A stretch of DNA of 32,937 nucleotides from an uncultured Thermomicrobium sp. (GTDB taxonomy: Bacteria > Chloroflexota > Chloroflexia > Thermomicrobiales > Thermomicrobiaceae): contig CALIMB010000056.1 of NCBI GenBank assembly GCA_938028665.1, positions 1 through 32,937 of the forward strand, written 5' to 3'. A model generated the notes under the pieces. It did no database searches. It was not told the DNA's origin and was given only the letters and a program-made list of their open reading frames with translations. Below, piece by piece: positions 12,169 to 19,098 of this stretch. The stretch's first letter is position 1. Every line of letters begins with the position of its first letter. The position numbers and the translations under genes are program-made.

Positions 12169-12917
12169 ATCTCACCGTCACTCCGCCTAACCTAGATAAG
12201 CGGTCGCCTGGGGAGCCGATTCTCGTGGCGCACGATCTCACCAAGCGGTATGGCTGGAAGCCGGCGCTTGCTGGGGTAAGTTTTGTGGTCTATCCGGCAG
12301 AATGCTTTGTGATTTTCGGTCCGAATGGGGCTGGTAAGACGACCTTGCTTCGGATTTTGGCTGGACTGACTAGACCGAGCGGTGGAGAAGTGCTCTGGTT
12401 TGGCCAGACCCTTGGAGCTAGTGCGCGTGCTGTTCGCTTACAGCTCGGCGTGGTCATGCATCGCACGATGCTCGATCCGGAACTTACGGTAGAGGAGAAC
12501 CTTGACTACTATGCAAAGCTTTACGGAGTCCGAAACCGTCGCGAGCGCATTTCCTGTGTTGCGGCTGAGCTGAATCTGGATGACCGTCTGAAGGACCGTG
12601 TGCGACAACTTTCCAGAGGACTCCAGCAGCGGGTTGCTCTGGCGCGCGCCTTGCTCCATGAGCCAGCGGTACTCCTCTTAGACGAACCGGATACCGGATT
12701 GGATCGTGCGAGCCGCGAGCGACTTATCAGCCTGATCAAGCGACACTGCGCGCAGGGCGGAACGGTGCTTATGACGACGCATGCACAGGAACTTGGCACA
12801 CGTCTTGCCACGCGAGCGATCTACCTCGATCGCGGGAGGATCGCGTGGTCTGCATCAAGTCGTGAAGACATGGAGCGACGACTCCAGGTGACAAGCTTCG
12901 GGCAGGTTCTCGTATGA
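12165..12917 (+). CDS. ccmA: Heme exporter ABC transporter ATP-binding protein CcmA
   Basis: A 250-residue ABC ATPase. Walker A GPNGAGKTT is at 52-60, the signature LSRGLQQRVALARAL begins at 149 (LSRG in place of LSGG), Walker B VLLLDEP is at 169-175, and the switch His is H206. CcmA with CcmB and CcmC loads heme onto CcmE and then releases holo-CcmE by ATP hydrolysis. The gene starts inside the preceding stop (ATGA) and ends inside the ccmB start (ATGA). The sequence alone would only give a generic ABC ATPase; the ccmB and ccmC neighbours settle the name. Confidence 0.93.
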   Translation: MNLTVTPPNLDKRSPGEPILVAHDLTKRYGWKPALAGVSFVVYPAECFVIFGPNGAGKTTLLRILAGLTRPSGGEVLWFGQTLGASARAVRLQLGVVMHRTMLDPELTVEENLDYYAKLYGVRNRRERISCVAAELNLDDRLKDRVRQLSRGLQQRVALARALLHEPAVLLLDEPDTGLDRASRERLISLIKRHCAQGGTVLMTTHAQELGTRLATRAIYLDRGRIAWSASSREDMERRLQVTSFGQVLV

Positions 12918-13582
12918 GCGAGTGGCCCCGGTTCGTGGCTATTGTGCGACGTGATCTTCTCGCTGAGTGGCGGACGCGCGAGGTCGTCGTCGGCATGCTC
13001 GTGATGGCGCTCTTGACGCTCCTCGTGTTCAACTTTGCGTTTGATTTAACTGGGGCACAGCGGGCAGCCAGCGGAGCGGGAGCATTTTGGGTAGCGGTCG
13101 TCTTTGCCACCTTACTCGGCCTCACCCGAGCGGTTGCCCTGGAACGGCAAGAAGGAGCATGGGAGGGGTTACTGCTGGCGCCCGTCGATCGGCCCATCAT
13201 CTTCCTCGCCAAACTTGTGAGCATGCTGCTCTTCGTGTCGCTGGTTGAACTCGTGGCGCTGGTCGTGATGGCCACGCTGTTTGGCCTACCTGTGTTCCGT
13301 CCCGGTGTACTGTTTGTCACGTTTCTTGGGACAGTTGGCCTCTGCACACTAGGAACGTTATTTGCCGTGATGACTGCGAGCCTTCGTGCACGCGAGGTAC
13401 TGCTTCCAGCGTTATTGTTCCCACTCAGCGTACCGGTAGTCATTGGAGCGGTGCGGGCGACAACACTTGAGCTGAGCGGCATTGGAAATGAAGCGGGGCC
13501 ATGGAAGAGCTTGCTCGCAGGATTCGCCGTACTGTTCTTTGGCATCGGCGCACTCACGTTTAGTGTGGCGGTCGAAGAGTAA
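12914..13582 (+). CDS. ccmB: Heme exporter membrane permease CcmB
   Basis: A 222-residue integral membrane protein with about six helices, the usual CcmB size. The N-terminal part reads VAIVRRDLLAEWRTREVV, and the cytoplasmic ALERQEGAWEGLLLAPVDR segment after helix 2 is a strong CcmB family feature that contacts the ATPase. A short VTFLGTVGLCTLGTLF helix and a PLSVPVVIGAVRAT segment follow, also typical. It overlaps ccmA by four bases and is followed by ccmC after 28 nt with a strong GGAAGGAGGAG site. Confidence 0.93.
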   Translation: MSEWPRFVAIVRRDLLAEWRTREVVVGMLVMALLTLLVFNFAFDLTGAQRAASGAGAFWVAVVFATLLGLTRAVALERQEGAWEGLLLAPVDRPIIFLAKLVSMLLFVSLVELVALVVMATLFGLPVFRPGVLFVTFLGTVGLCTLGTLFAVMTASLRAREVLLPALLFPLSVPVVIGAVRATTLELSGIGNEAGPWKSLLAGFAVLFFGIGALTFSVAVEE

Positions 13583-13610
13583 CGACCAGGACGAACGGAA
13601 GGAGGAGCTT

Positions 13611-14324
13611 GTGACGCAGCGGCGATTTTCGGCACAAGGATCGTTAAACTGGCTGTCGTTGCTTGCTAGAGCGTCAGTTGTCCTCGTGGCGCTTTCAGTG
13701 GTACTGATCTTTCTGTATGCGCCGCGGGATGGAACGCAAGGTGACGTCCAGCGACTGTTCTATCTTCATTTGCCGACGGCATGGTTGGCCTATGCTTCAT
13801 TCTTCATTATCTTTGTGAGCAGTATCGCGTATCTGCTGCGAGGCACCACGCGGTGGGACCGACTCGCCCGCTCGGCTGCTGAACTCGGATTTATTTTCAC
13901 GACACTCGTGCTCCTCACAGGTTCGATCTGGGGTCGCCCAATCTGGGGAACTTGGTGGACTTGGGACGCGCGCCTCACAACGACATTGATCCTGTGGTTC
14001 ATTTATCTCGGGTACTTTCTGCTCCGCGCTTATGTCTCGGATCCGGAACGAGGGGCTCGCTATGCAGCCGTGTTGGGGATTGTCGGCTTTGTTGATATCC
14101 CAATCATTCATATGTCTGTCCGCTGGTGGCGAACACTGCACCCGCAGCCGATTGTTGTGCGGAGCGAAGGGCCAGCCATGCCGCCAGAAATGTTGACGAC
14201 GTTGCTGGTTACCCTGGTGGCTTTTTGTCTCCTTTACATCTTCCTCCTCGTGATGAAGTATCGGATCGAGTCTGCGCGTGACGAGGTGATGGCGCTTCGT
14301 GCGGTGCTGGATGGTGGAGAGTGA
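13611..14324 (+). CDS. ccmC: Heme exporter membrane protein CcmC
   Basis: CcmC delivers heme to CcmE. The 237-residue product has six membrane helices, the WWD loop WGTWWTWDARLTTTLILW (112-129), and two candidate axial heme ligands, H53 in YLHLPTAW and H167 in IIHMSVRWW, matching the two conserved His of the family. The GTG start at 13611 is chosen because GGAAGGAGGAG lies a few bases upstream; longer in-frame starts would run inside ccmB and add a polar, unrelated stretch. Its stop is 13 nt before ccmD. Confidence 0.95.
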   Translation: MTQRRFSAQGSLNWLSLLARASVVLVALSVVLIFLYAPRDGTQGDVQRLFYLHLPTAWLAYASFFIIFVSSIAYLLRGTTRWDRLARSAAELGFIFTTLVLLTGSIWGRPIWGTWWTWDARLTTTLILWFIYLGYFLLRAYVSDPERGARYAAVLGIVGFVDIPIIHMSVRWWRTLHPQPIVVRSEGPAMPPEMLTTLLVTLVAFCLLYIFLLVMKYRIESARDEVMALRAVLDGGE

Positions 14325-14337
14325 AAGGGAACGAGCG

Positions 14338-14529
14338 ATGGACGCGCTGTGGTACCTCTTCGCCGGCTTCTTCGTGACCTGGTTGATTTTGGGGATCTAT
14401 CTTTTCTCGCTGCGTCGGCAGATCGAGGTACTGCGAAGTGAACTCGCAGCACTGCGGGGAGAGCACGGGACTTCTGATGAACAGGAGGTGTCACCAGCAA
14501 AGGCGATTGGGGACACCACTCGTTCGTAA
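14338..14529 (+). CDS. ccmD: Small membrane protein CcmD-like
   Basis: A 63-residue protein with one N-terminal membrane helix (about 5-24, WYLFAGFFVTWLILGIYLF) followed by a basic/charged helix (SLRRQIEVLRSELAALR) and a polar tail. That layout and its place right after ccmC fit CcmD, the small protein needed for release of holo-CcmE from CcmABC. CcmD proteins are poorly conserved, so the call leans on context. The ATG at 14338 has AAAGGGAACGAG upstream; a longer in-frame ORF beginning inside ccmC is rejected. Confidence 0.8.
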   Translation: MDALWYLFAGFFVTWLILGIYLFSLRRQIEVLRSELAALRGEHGTSDEQEVSPAKAIGDTTRS

Positions 14530-14567
14530 GCATTGCTGAGGGAATAGGGGACGCTGGAATAGCTGCC

Positions 14568-14873
14568 ATGGCAGAGGCCCTTTCTGGCACGCGTCAGCAA
14601 CTGGCCGGGAATTGGGCCCTGGTGAAGTGCCTACTCTTTCTGGTCGGGAGTGGATGGCTGGTCGAGGCGAGTGCCTCGGAGTGGGACGAGTACAGGCACG
14701 GTGGCGTTGACGGCAGCCGTCTAGGGGACGAAGATTCCTGGAAGCTCCTCGTAGTCGACAAGAATTCCCCTGCAGGATTGGATGTGGTAACGGCGCCTTC
14801 GGTCAGCACTACGAGAACTCTCCCGCCGACAAAGCCCACGCCATCAGCGGTGCGAGGAGAGGGGGTGGTGTAG
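14568..14873 (+). CDS. Hypothetical small secreted or membrane protein (uncertain)
   Basis: I do not recognise this 101-residue ORF. It lies 38 nt after ccmD on the same strand. The N-terminus has a basic region, a hydrophobic core at about 21-34 (LLFLVGSGWLVEA) and a plausible signal-peptidase site after ASA. The rest is polar with a Thr/Pro-rich tail. By eye its third codon positions are GC-rich, as in the neighbouring genes, which favours coding. Against it, no clear ribosome site precedes the ATG, and a similar-sized ORF exists on the opposite strand. It could be an accessory protein at the end of the ccm cluster or a chance ORF. Confidence 0.3.
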   Translation: MAEALSGTRQQLAGNWALVKCLLFLVGSGWLVEASASEWDEYRHGGVDGSRLGDEDSWKLLVVDKNSPAGLDVVTAPSVSTTRTLPPTKPTPSAVRGEGVV

Positions 14874-14984
14874 TTGCACCGCCGCGAATGGGGGTGGCGT
14901 GGGGAGCGGGTGTAAGCACGTCGCTGTTTCTCCCCCGTTAATTACCGTCACAACACGAGGAACAGTCGGAGGTTTGGGTTCATC

Positions 14985-15052
14985 GATGCTGAGGATGAGC
15001 ATCCCTGCTTTGCAGCTTGAAAGGGCAGGTCGGTGATCGCTGCGGTGAGCGA
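14985..15052. other. Cluster of short hairpins in the gene-free gap
   Basis: Three closely spaced inverted repeats are visible: GATGCT/AGCATC with a 7-nt loop (14985-15003), CTGC/GCAG with a 3-nt loop (15005-15015; alternatively CCTGC pairs with GCAGG at 15025-15029), and TCGCT/AGCGA with a 6-nt loop (15037-15052). Each is short enough to arise by chance; their density is the only reason to list them. The strand cannot be decided. Confidence 0.2.
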
Positions 15053-15195
15053 CGCTTTTGTAGGTATAGGTAAAGGTGAGCGATGAGCAGAGAAACGGCT
15101 CGTCTGTTATCGGGCAAAGAGCTTGTCCAACGGCGGCGGACGTTGTCATCTTGAGTCTTCGCTTCCGAGGTGAGTGCTCTGGCGAGGAAAGGAGC

Positions 15196-15230
15196 TGGCG
15201 TTAAATCTCGCTCAGAACGAGACAGCGCCA
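15196..15230. other. Hairpin with internal loop in the gene-free gap
   Basis: TGGCG (15196-15200) pairs with CGCCA (15226-15230), and TCTCG (15206-15210) pairs with CGAGA (15218-15222). An asymmetric internal loop and a 7-nt apical loop separate them. There is no T-tract on either side. It could be part of a structured RNA or a chance fold. Confidence 0.25.
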
Positions 15231-15309
15231 CGTCCTTGAGGGCATCACAGCGGCTGCTATCTTGTTGGGGAGCCTATCCTATCTAGCGGTGCGGAAGGAG
15301 AACAGAGGT

Positions 15310-15390
15310 GCTATAGTGTGCATAATATACCTACCTTATAGAATGGTACCTCGTAGAAGATCATATTATATAAAGTGACATCAAGGACAC
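15310..15390. promoter_or_regulatory. AT-rich patch with promoter-like hexamers
   Basis: This is one of the most AT-rich stretches of the window (the 23907-24326 intergenic region is the other). It contains TATTATATAAAG-type sequence on the plus strand (about 15363-15374), and TATAAT is readable on the minus strand in the same place. No confident gene lies downstream on either strand, so the patch may be a promoter of an unrecognised transcript or a remnant. Confidence 0.2.
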
Positions 15391-16350
15391 TATGATGCTG
15401 TTGAGGAGACTGTGCACAGTGATAGAAGTACGGCACAGTCAGCGGAGATAGGTGTTGCACGTCTCCGTGCGATTCTGTCACGACTTCCTGTGGGAAGCGA
15501 GTGCCGACGGCGTTGCCAGGTGTCTTTCTTGCCCTTCCATCCTCTGCACCCATCACGGCTGCAGAACAGGTGCCAAGAGACAATCCAGCGGCGCTTTCAG
15601 CGGAAGAGACGCGGGAGGCTCTCGCAGACGATACAGCGCCCCAAAAGGTTCGATGGATGGCTCGCAGTGTCGTATGGCCTCCTGCAAGTGCCACCGAAGA
15701 ACATCGGTGGCAAGATAAGAGAACAGGAGCGGGTTGATCGGTGGTATTTGTCAGCTGTCCACAGAGGAACGCTGCTCCCCTGAGAAGGTCGGATCTCTCG
15801 ACAGCATTCAGCTCCTCTCTGTTGGATTCCGTCGCAGTTTAACGGTGGATATACATAATCGCCGTTCTCAGAGTACAAGGCATGCAAGCAGGAACGAAGG
15901 ATAGCTCACCGATGATCATGTACGTGCCGCTCCAGATGCGGCACTAGTGAGAGATGAAGCAGCAGACGTGTCGCCAAAGAGTACGGTTACCCTGCACGAC
16001 TTCGTGTTTGCTCAAGGTCTCCTCATTACAGAGCCGGTACGGACAATGCTGCCTGCCCTTCCTCGTGAGTCGTTGCAAGCAGAATCGGAGCTGTACGTTC
16101 GATATGACGAAGGGTGCTTTATCAGGAAATCGTTGGTGGCTCACGAATTGGGTCACTCACCAGTCACTAGGCTTGGGTACAGAGAGATGTACTTGCCCCT
16201 GCCCATTATGGCGAGTCACGAGACGAACTGTTCCCTCTCTCAGGATATCCACTAGTGTCACGGCAACCGTGCTGTTGTAGGGTCGGCGATGCCAACCTAG
16301 ACAGCAAGTCGCAGCGGCACTACCGTCGGCAAACTAGCCGTCAGTCCTAA

Positions 16351-16398
16351 GGAAAAGCAGGGGTCCCCGCTTGTACCTGGAAACGTCGAGTTTCCAGG
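16351..16398 (-). terminator. Double hairpin, probable terminator of the molybdoenzyme operon
   Basis: Read on the minus strand, a 9-bp perfect stem, CCTGGAAAC/GTTTCCAGG (16376-16384 with 16390-16398, loop of five), is followed directly by a second stem. The second pairs AAGC-GGG with CCC-GCTT (16355-16372) with a one-base bulge, and it ends in a TTTT run. It lies about 90-135 nt beyond the stop of the last operon gene and is the natural end of that transcript. Confidence 0.45.
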
Positions 16399-16487
16399 CC
16401 TTAGCGGCAGTCACAGCTCGGCGCGTGCCAACGACTTGTCTAGCGCAGAAATGGTCGTCGTTAGCTATTGATGGAGTGAGGACTCCC

Positions 16488-18146
16488 TCACGTGTCATGC
16501 TCAGGTCGTCCTGCCGCAGGGCCGGCAATGAATCGGCAGGAGGCACAATACTGAGCCAGGTTCTCGCGAAGGCCAGGGGACTCGTTCCCCAACAGTGCCA
16601 TGACACGATCGACCATCCGTGCTGGCGCGATTGAAGCACCACATCTGACACAGCGTGTTACCCGATCCTGGGCCAAAACCCGTGGGCCTGCCAAAAGCTG
16701 CTCCCAGCTGATCATCCGGTGCACACGAATTGCGCCTCGTGTCTGTTCGGGGCAGACGCTGACGCACTGTGCGCAGGCGATGCAGGACGCTGCCTCAAAG
16801 CGGAGTGTCCAGTGCTCTGCTGTCGTCTCGGCCTGGAGAGCCTCAGTGGGGCAGATAGCAGCACAGAGCCCACACGCGGTGCACACGGCCTGATCGATCT
16901 GGACAATGCCGAGAGGTGCCGCGTGGTGTGCAAAAGCGCTCTGCTGGCTCGGAGAACTCGCACCTGAGGGATCTGACCCGAGTCGTGCGAGCTCCAACAG
17001 GAGGCTTGCGATGATCTTCGGTTGTAGACTGAACACTGCCCCTGGTGGTTCGGGATATCTCCGGAGGGACTGAATATCGCTCCGTTCAGCCACTGGCCCT
17101 GAAGCATCTATGGGTCGAAACTGAATAAGATCAGAGGGGAAGCCGACCGCTTGGAGAAAGTGCTGTGCAAACTGGACCCGCTCCTCAATCGTTTGGGTCA
17201 GCGCCGGCGGGCAGTGTGCTGAGCAGGGTAAGACGCCAACCACGCTTGCGCCGAGCAGGAGCGGAGCAAGATACCAGGTTGGTGGCACCATCGCCACACA
17301 GGGAAGCCGGACAGGTAGCCATCCGGGCTGCACTGCGGCGAGAGTTGTTGCAACCTCTTCACAGACATAAAGAAGCCCATAAGGCTGCACCTCCCCCGGC
17401 TCTGGTGCGAGCAACGCGCGCACTTGGGCTTCAATTTGGGCGCTCGTCGATCCTGGGAAGAAGAGAGCCTCCCGAGGACAGGTGGTGACGCAAAAAGCAC
17501 ACGATTGACACCGCATTTTTTCAAGGACGATTTCACCGTCCTGAGGTTGGAGAGCGCCATGGGGACAAGCTTGTGCACACAGTGTACAACCGCGCTCCGC
17601 CGCGCACTGGCGACGGAGAATGGAGGGAACTGTCTCATTGGTCAGAAGCGGTAGACCCAAGAAACCGCGACGACTCAGACGATGAGGTAGGCGCGGTTTC
17701 ACGTTGTCGACGCTACTTCCGGGATAGCTTCGCACCTTGGCTACTGCTCCCGCCAGAAGGCGGCGGGCCGTTCTTGTCGCGGTCTCAGGGTCGGTCGGCC
17801 CGACGATCGCTACACCCAGATTCACCGTCTCTAGCCCGAGCGGGTCTAGACCAGCTTGACGGACCTGCGCGGCAATGCGCTCGAGATGGCGTTGTTCTCG
17901 GCAAAGTCCGAATACGATGCGATCGACAGCCAAAGCGGCCAGGAGGTCTGGTAGTCCAGCAGGCCTGGCGGTACACAGCTGCGGTACCACCCGAAGAACC
18001 ACCGCAGGATCGTGTTCCGCAAACCATTGTTGGATTGCCGCGAGGTTCACGGCGTTGCCGAGGCCCTCCACATGCTCACACAGGAGGATTGCGATGCGAA
18101 GCGATGAGTTAGGCTGCTCTGCCCCGTTGCCACGAAGAGCGGTCAT
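16488..18146 (-). CDS. HdrA/MvhD-like polyferredoxin, four 4Fe-4S motifs
   Basis: This 552-residue protein is an electron relay of mixed architecture. Residues 15-120 resemble the N-terminal domain of heterodisulfide reductase HdrA (Cys at 23, 58 and 82; DRIVFGLCREQRH then LGLETVNL). Two 4Fe-4S motifs follow (C181, C187, C190, C194; C213, C216, C219, C223). Next comes an MvhD/FlpD-like domain (258-346; C262, C283, C308, C312), then two more clusters (C422, C425, C428, C432; C455, C458, C461, C465). A C-terminal CxxC pair (C499/C502 and C534/C537) looks like a zinc ribbon or rubredoxin-like knuckle. A twin-arginine-like SRRGFLGL sits internally at 158-165. It is the last gene of the operon, 2 nt after the chaperone gene. 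A cytoplasmic electron-transfer role is inferred; partner and direction are unknown. Confidence 0.82.
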   Translation of the reverse strand: MTALRGNGAEQPNSSLRIAILLCEHVEGLGNAVNLAAIQQWFAEHDPAVVLRVVPQLCTARPAGLPDLLAALAVDRIVFGLCREQRHLERIAAQVRQAGLDPLGLETVNLGVAIVGPTDPETATRTARRLLAGAVAKVRSYPGSSVDNVKPRLPHRLSRRGFLGLPLLTNETVPSILRRQCAAERGCTLCAQACPHGALQPQDGEIVLEKMRCQSCAFCVTTCPREALFFPGSTSAQIEAQVRALLAPEPGEVQPYGLLYVCEEVATTLAAVQPGWLPVRLPCVAMVPPTWYLAPLLLGASVVGVLPCSAHCPPALTQTIEERVQFAQHFLQAVGFPSDLIQFRPIDASGPVAERSDIQSLRRYPEPPGAVFSLQPKIIASLLLELARLGSDPSGASSPSQQSAFAHHAAPLGIVQIDQAVCTACGLCAAICPTEALQAETTAEHWTLRFEAASCIACAQCVSVCPEQTRGAIRVHRMISWEQLLAGPRVLAQDRVTRCVRCGASIAPARMVDRVMALLGNESPGLRENLAQYCASCRFIAGPAAGRPEHDT

Positions 18147-18148
18147 GG

Positions 18149-18898
18149 CTACACCTCATCCACCTGGGAAAGCAAGATAGCAAGGAGGTCAAGATCATGC
18201 CGAACAAGCGCGGTTGCGGCCTCTGCTGCAGCGGAATACACACCGGTCATGTCATCGTGGACGAGTCGACGTGCGAGCTCAGGAAGCCACGAGCCCACGA
18301 ACGTATCGAGAAAATGCCGCTCTTGCTGCAGTATGGCACGGAGGTGTGCGGCGGCTCGGGCTTGCCACGCTTCTGCCTCGTACGCGCAGAGCGCCGCAAC
18401 GAATTCGAGCTCGATAGCGAGGTGGTCAGGAAGCTCATGCATCTGAGGTGCGAGAACGAATCCTGCTGTTCGGTACTGCTGTTCGACCTGGAGAGAAATA
18501 AAGCCTGCCAAGCGGCGGTCGGGATCGAGGTAGCTCGAAGCATAGAGTGAGCAGCTTGGGCGACCGCCGGGGCCGATGACAAAGAGCGAGGTGTAGGCTC
18601 GCAGAAGCTCGGCCACGTTTGGAGGATGCTCGTTCGTCAGGTGGTCAAGCAGGGGCTGCCAGTGGAGATACCAGTGGAAGTGGGCAAGCAAGGCTCGATC
18701 CGCCCGGATTGTCCTTGCAGCCTCAAGCAGTTGTCGGTAGCGGTCCTCATCGGGAGGAAGATATATCACGGCCAGGAAGCGATAGAGGGCTCGGCGTAGT
18801 GTCGCCAACTGAGCCCAGGCAGCCGGATCAGGAGCAGCCAAGCGGGTCGCTGGCTGCCCCTGAGCCGGTCGTTTTCCCTCTGTGTTCCTTCTGGTCAT
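18149..18898 (-). CDS. TorD/DmsD-family molybdoenzyme maturation chaperone
   Basis: A 249-residue, mostly helical cytoplasmic protein. The family core is visible: YTSLFVIGPGGRPSCSLYAS (about 102-121) and the helix beginning ELPDHLAIELEFVAAL (155-170), which matches the E-x-x-DHL-x-x-ELEF signature of TorD-like proteins. Such chaperones bind the Tat signal of a DMSO-reductase-type enzyme, help insert bis-MGD and hold back export until folding is complete. The obvious client is the Tat-tagged catalytic subunit encoded in the same operon. The ATG overlaps the preceding stop (ATGA). The first 25 residues are polar and not part of the fold. Confidence 0.9.
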   Translation of the reverse strand: MTRRNTEGKRPAQGQPATRLAAPDPAAWAQLATLRRALYRFLAVIYLPPDEDRYRQLLEAARTIRADRALLAHFHWYLHWQPLLDHLTNEHPPNVAELLRAYTSLFVIGPGGRPSCSLYASSYLDPDRRLAGFISLQVEQQYRTAGFVLAPQMHELPDHLAIELEFVAALCAYEAEAWQARAAAHLRAILQQERHFLDTFVGSWLPELARRLVHDDMTGVYSAAAEAATALVRHDLDLLAILLSQVDEV

Positions 18899-19098
18899 TG
18901 GACTTGCCTGTCCGGGAGAAGCTCATAGACAACCGCTGCCAGGAAGACGAGCATCACTCCTAGGATAAATAAAGCAGGGGCAAAGGGGATGCGTGGGTTA
19001 CTGTAGACGGGATCCCAGGGTGCAGTGAGGAAAAAGTATGTGATGAACTGCAGGAAGAAACCCAAGAGCACCATCGCGATAGTGAGTACTGTTCGCAT
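18895..19098 (-). CDS. Small two-helix membrane protein in molybdoenzyme operon
   Basis: A 67-residue hydrophobic protein of unrecognised family. Two membrane helices (about 4-24 and 40-60) flank a short loop, TAPWDPVYSNPRIPF, with several Pro and aromatic residues. ATG at 19098 overlaps the NrfD stop by one base (TGATG) and AAGGAG lies seven bases upstream; a GTG one codon earlier is also possible. Its stop overlaps the chaperone start. Tight coupling between the membrane anchor and the chaperone genes suggests that it is a small accessory subunit of the membrane part, but no function can be assigned from sequence. Confidence 0.8.
   Translation of the reverse strand: MRTVLTIAMVLLGFFLQFITYFFLTAPWDPVYSNPRIPFAPALFILGVMLVFLAAVVYELLPDRQVQ

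Larger units (their letters stand above)
14874..16350. other. Gene-poor gap between convergent blocks
   Basis: About 1.5 kb with no gene I can support on either strand. Base composition is visibly more AT-rich than in the flanking genes. Several ORFs of 60-130 codons occur but overlap each other in different frames and lack ribosome sites. No tRNA, rRNA, CRISPR repeat, transposase motif or terminal inverted repeat was recognised. Because the flanking blocks are transcribed towards each other, the space is not needed for their promoters. It may hold decayed genes or an unrecognised RNA. Confidence 0.6.

Noticed and set aside
15645-15660. GGTTCGAT string resembling a tRNA T-loop
   Set aside because: No matching acceptor stem, D-arm or anticodon arm could be placed upstream.
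15412-15783. Overlapping plus-strand ORFs (15412-15783, 15452-15718 and 15501-15737)
   Set aside because: Three frames are open at once, one is Arg-rich, third positions are not biased, and no family is recognisable. A frameshifted remnant remains possible but unsupported.
15947-16255. 102-codon ORF containing HELGH, a zinc-metalloprotease-like string
   Set aside because: Five matching residues can occur by chance; there is no ribosome site, no downstream third ligand that I can place, ordinary third-position composition, and overlapping ORFs in other frames.
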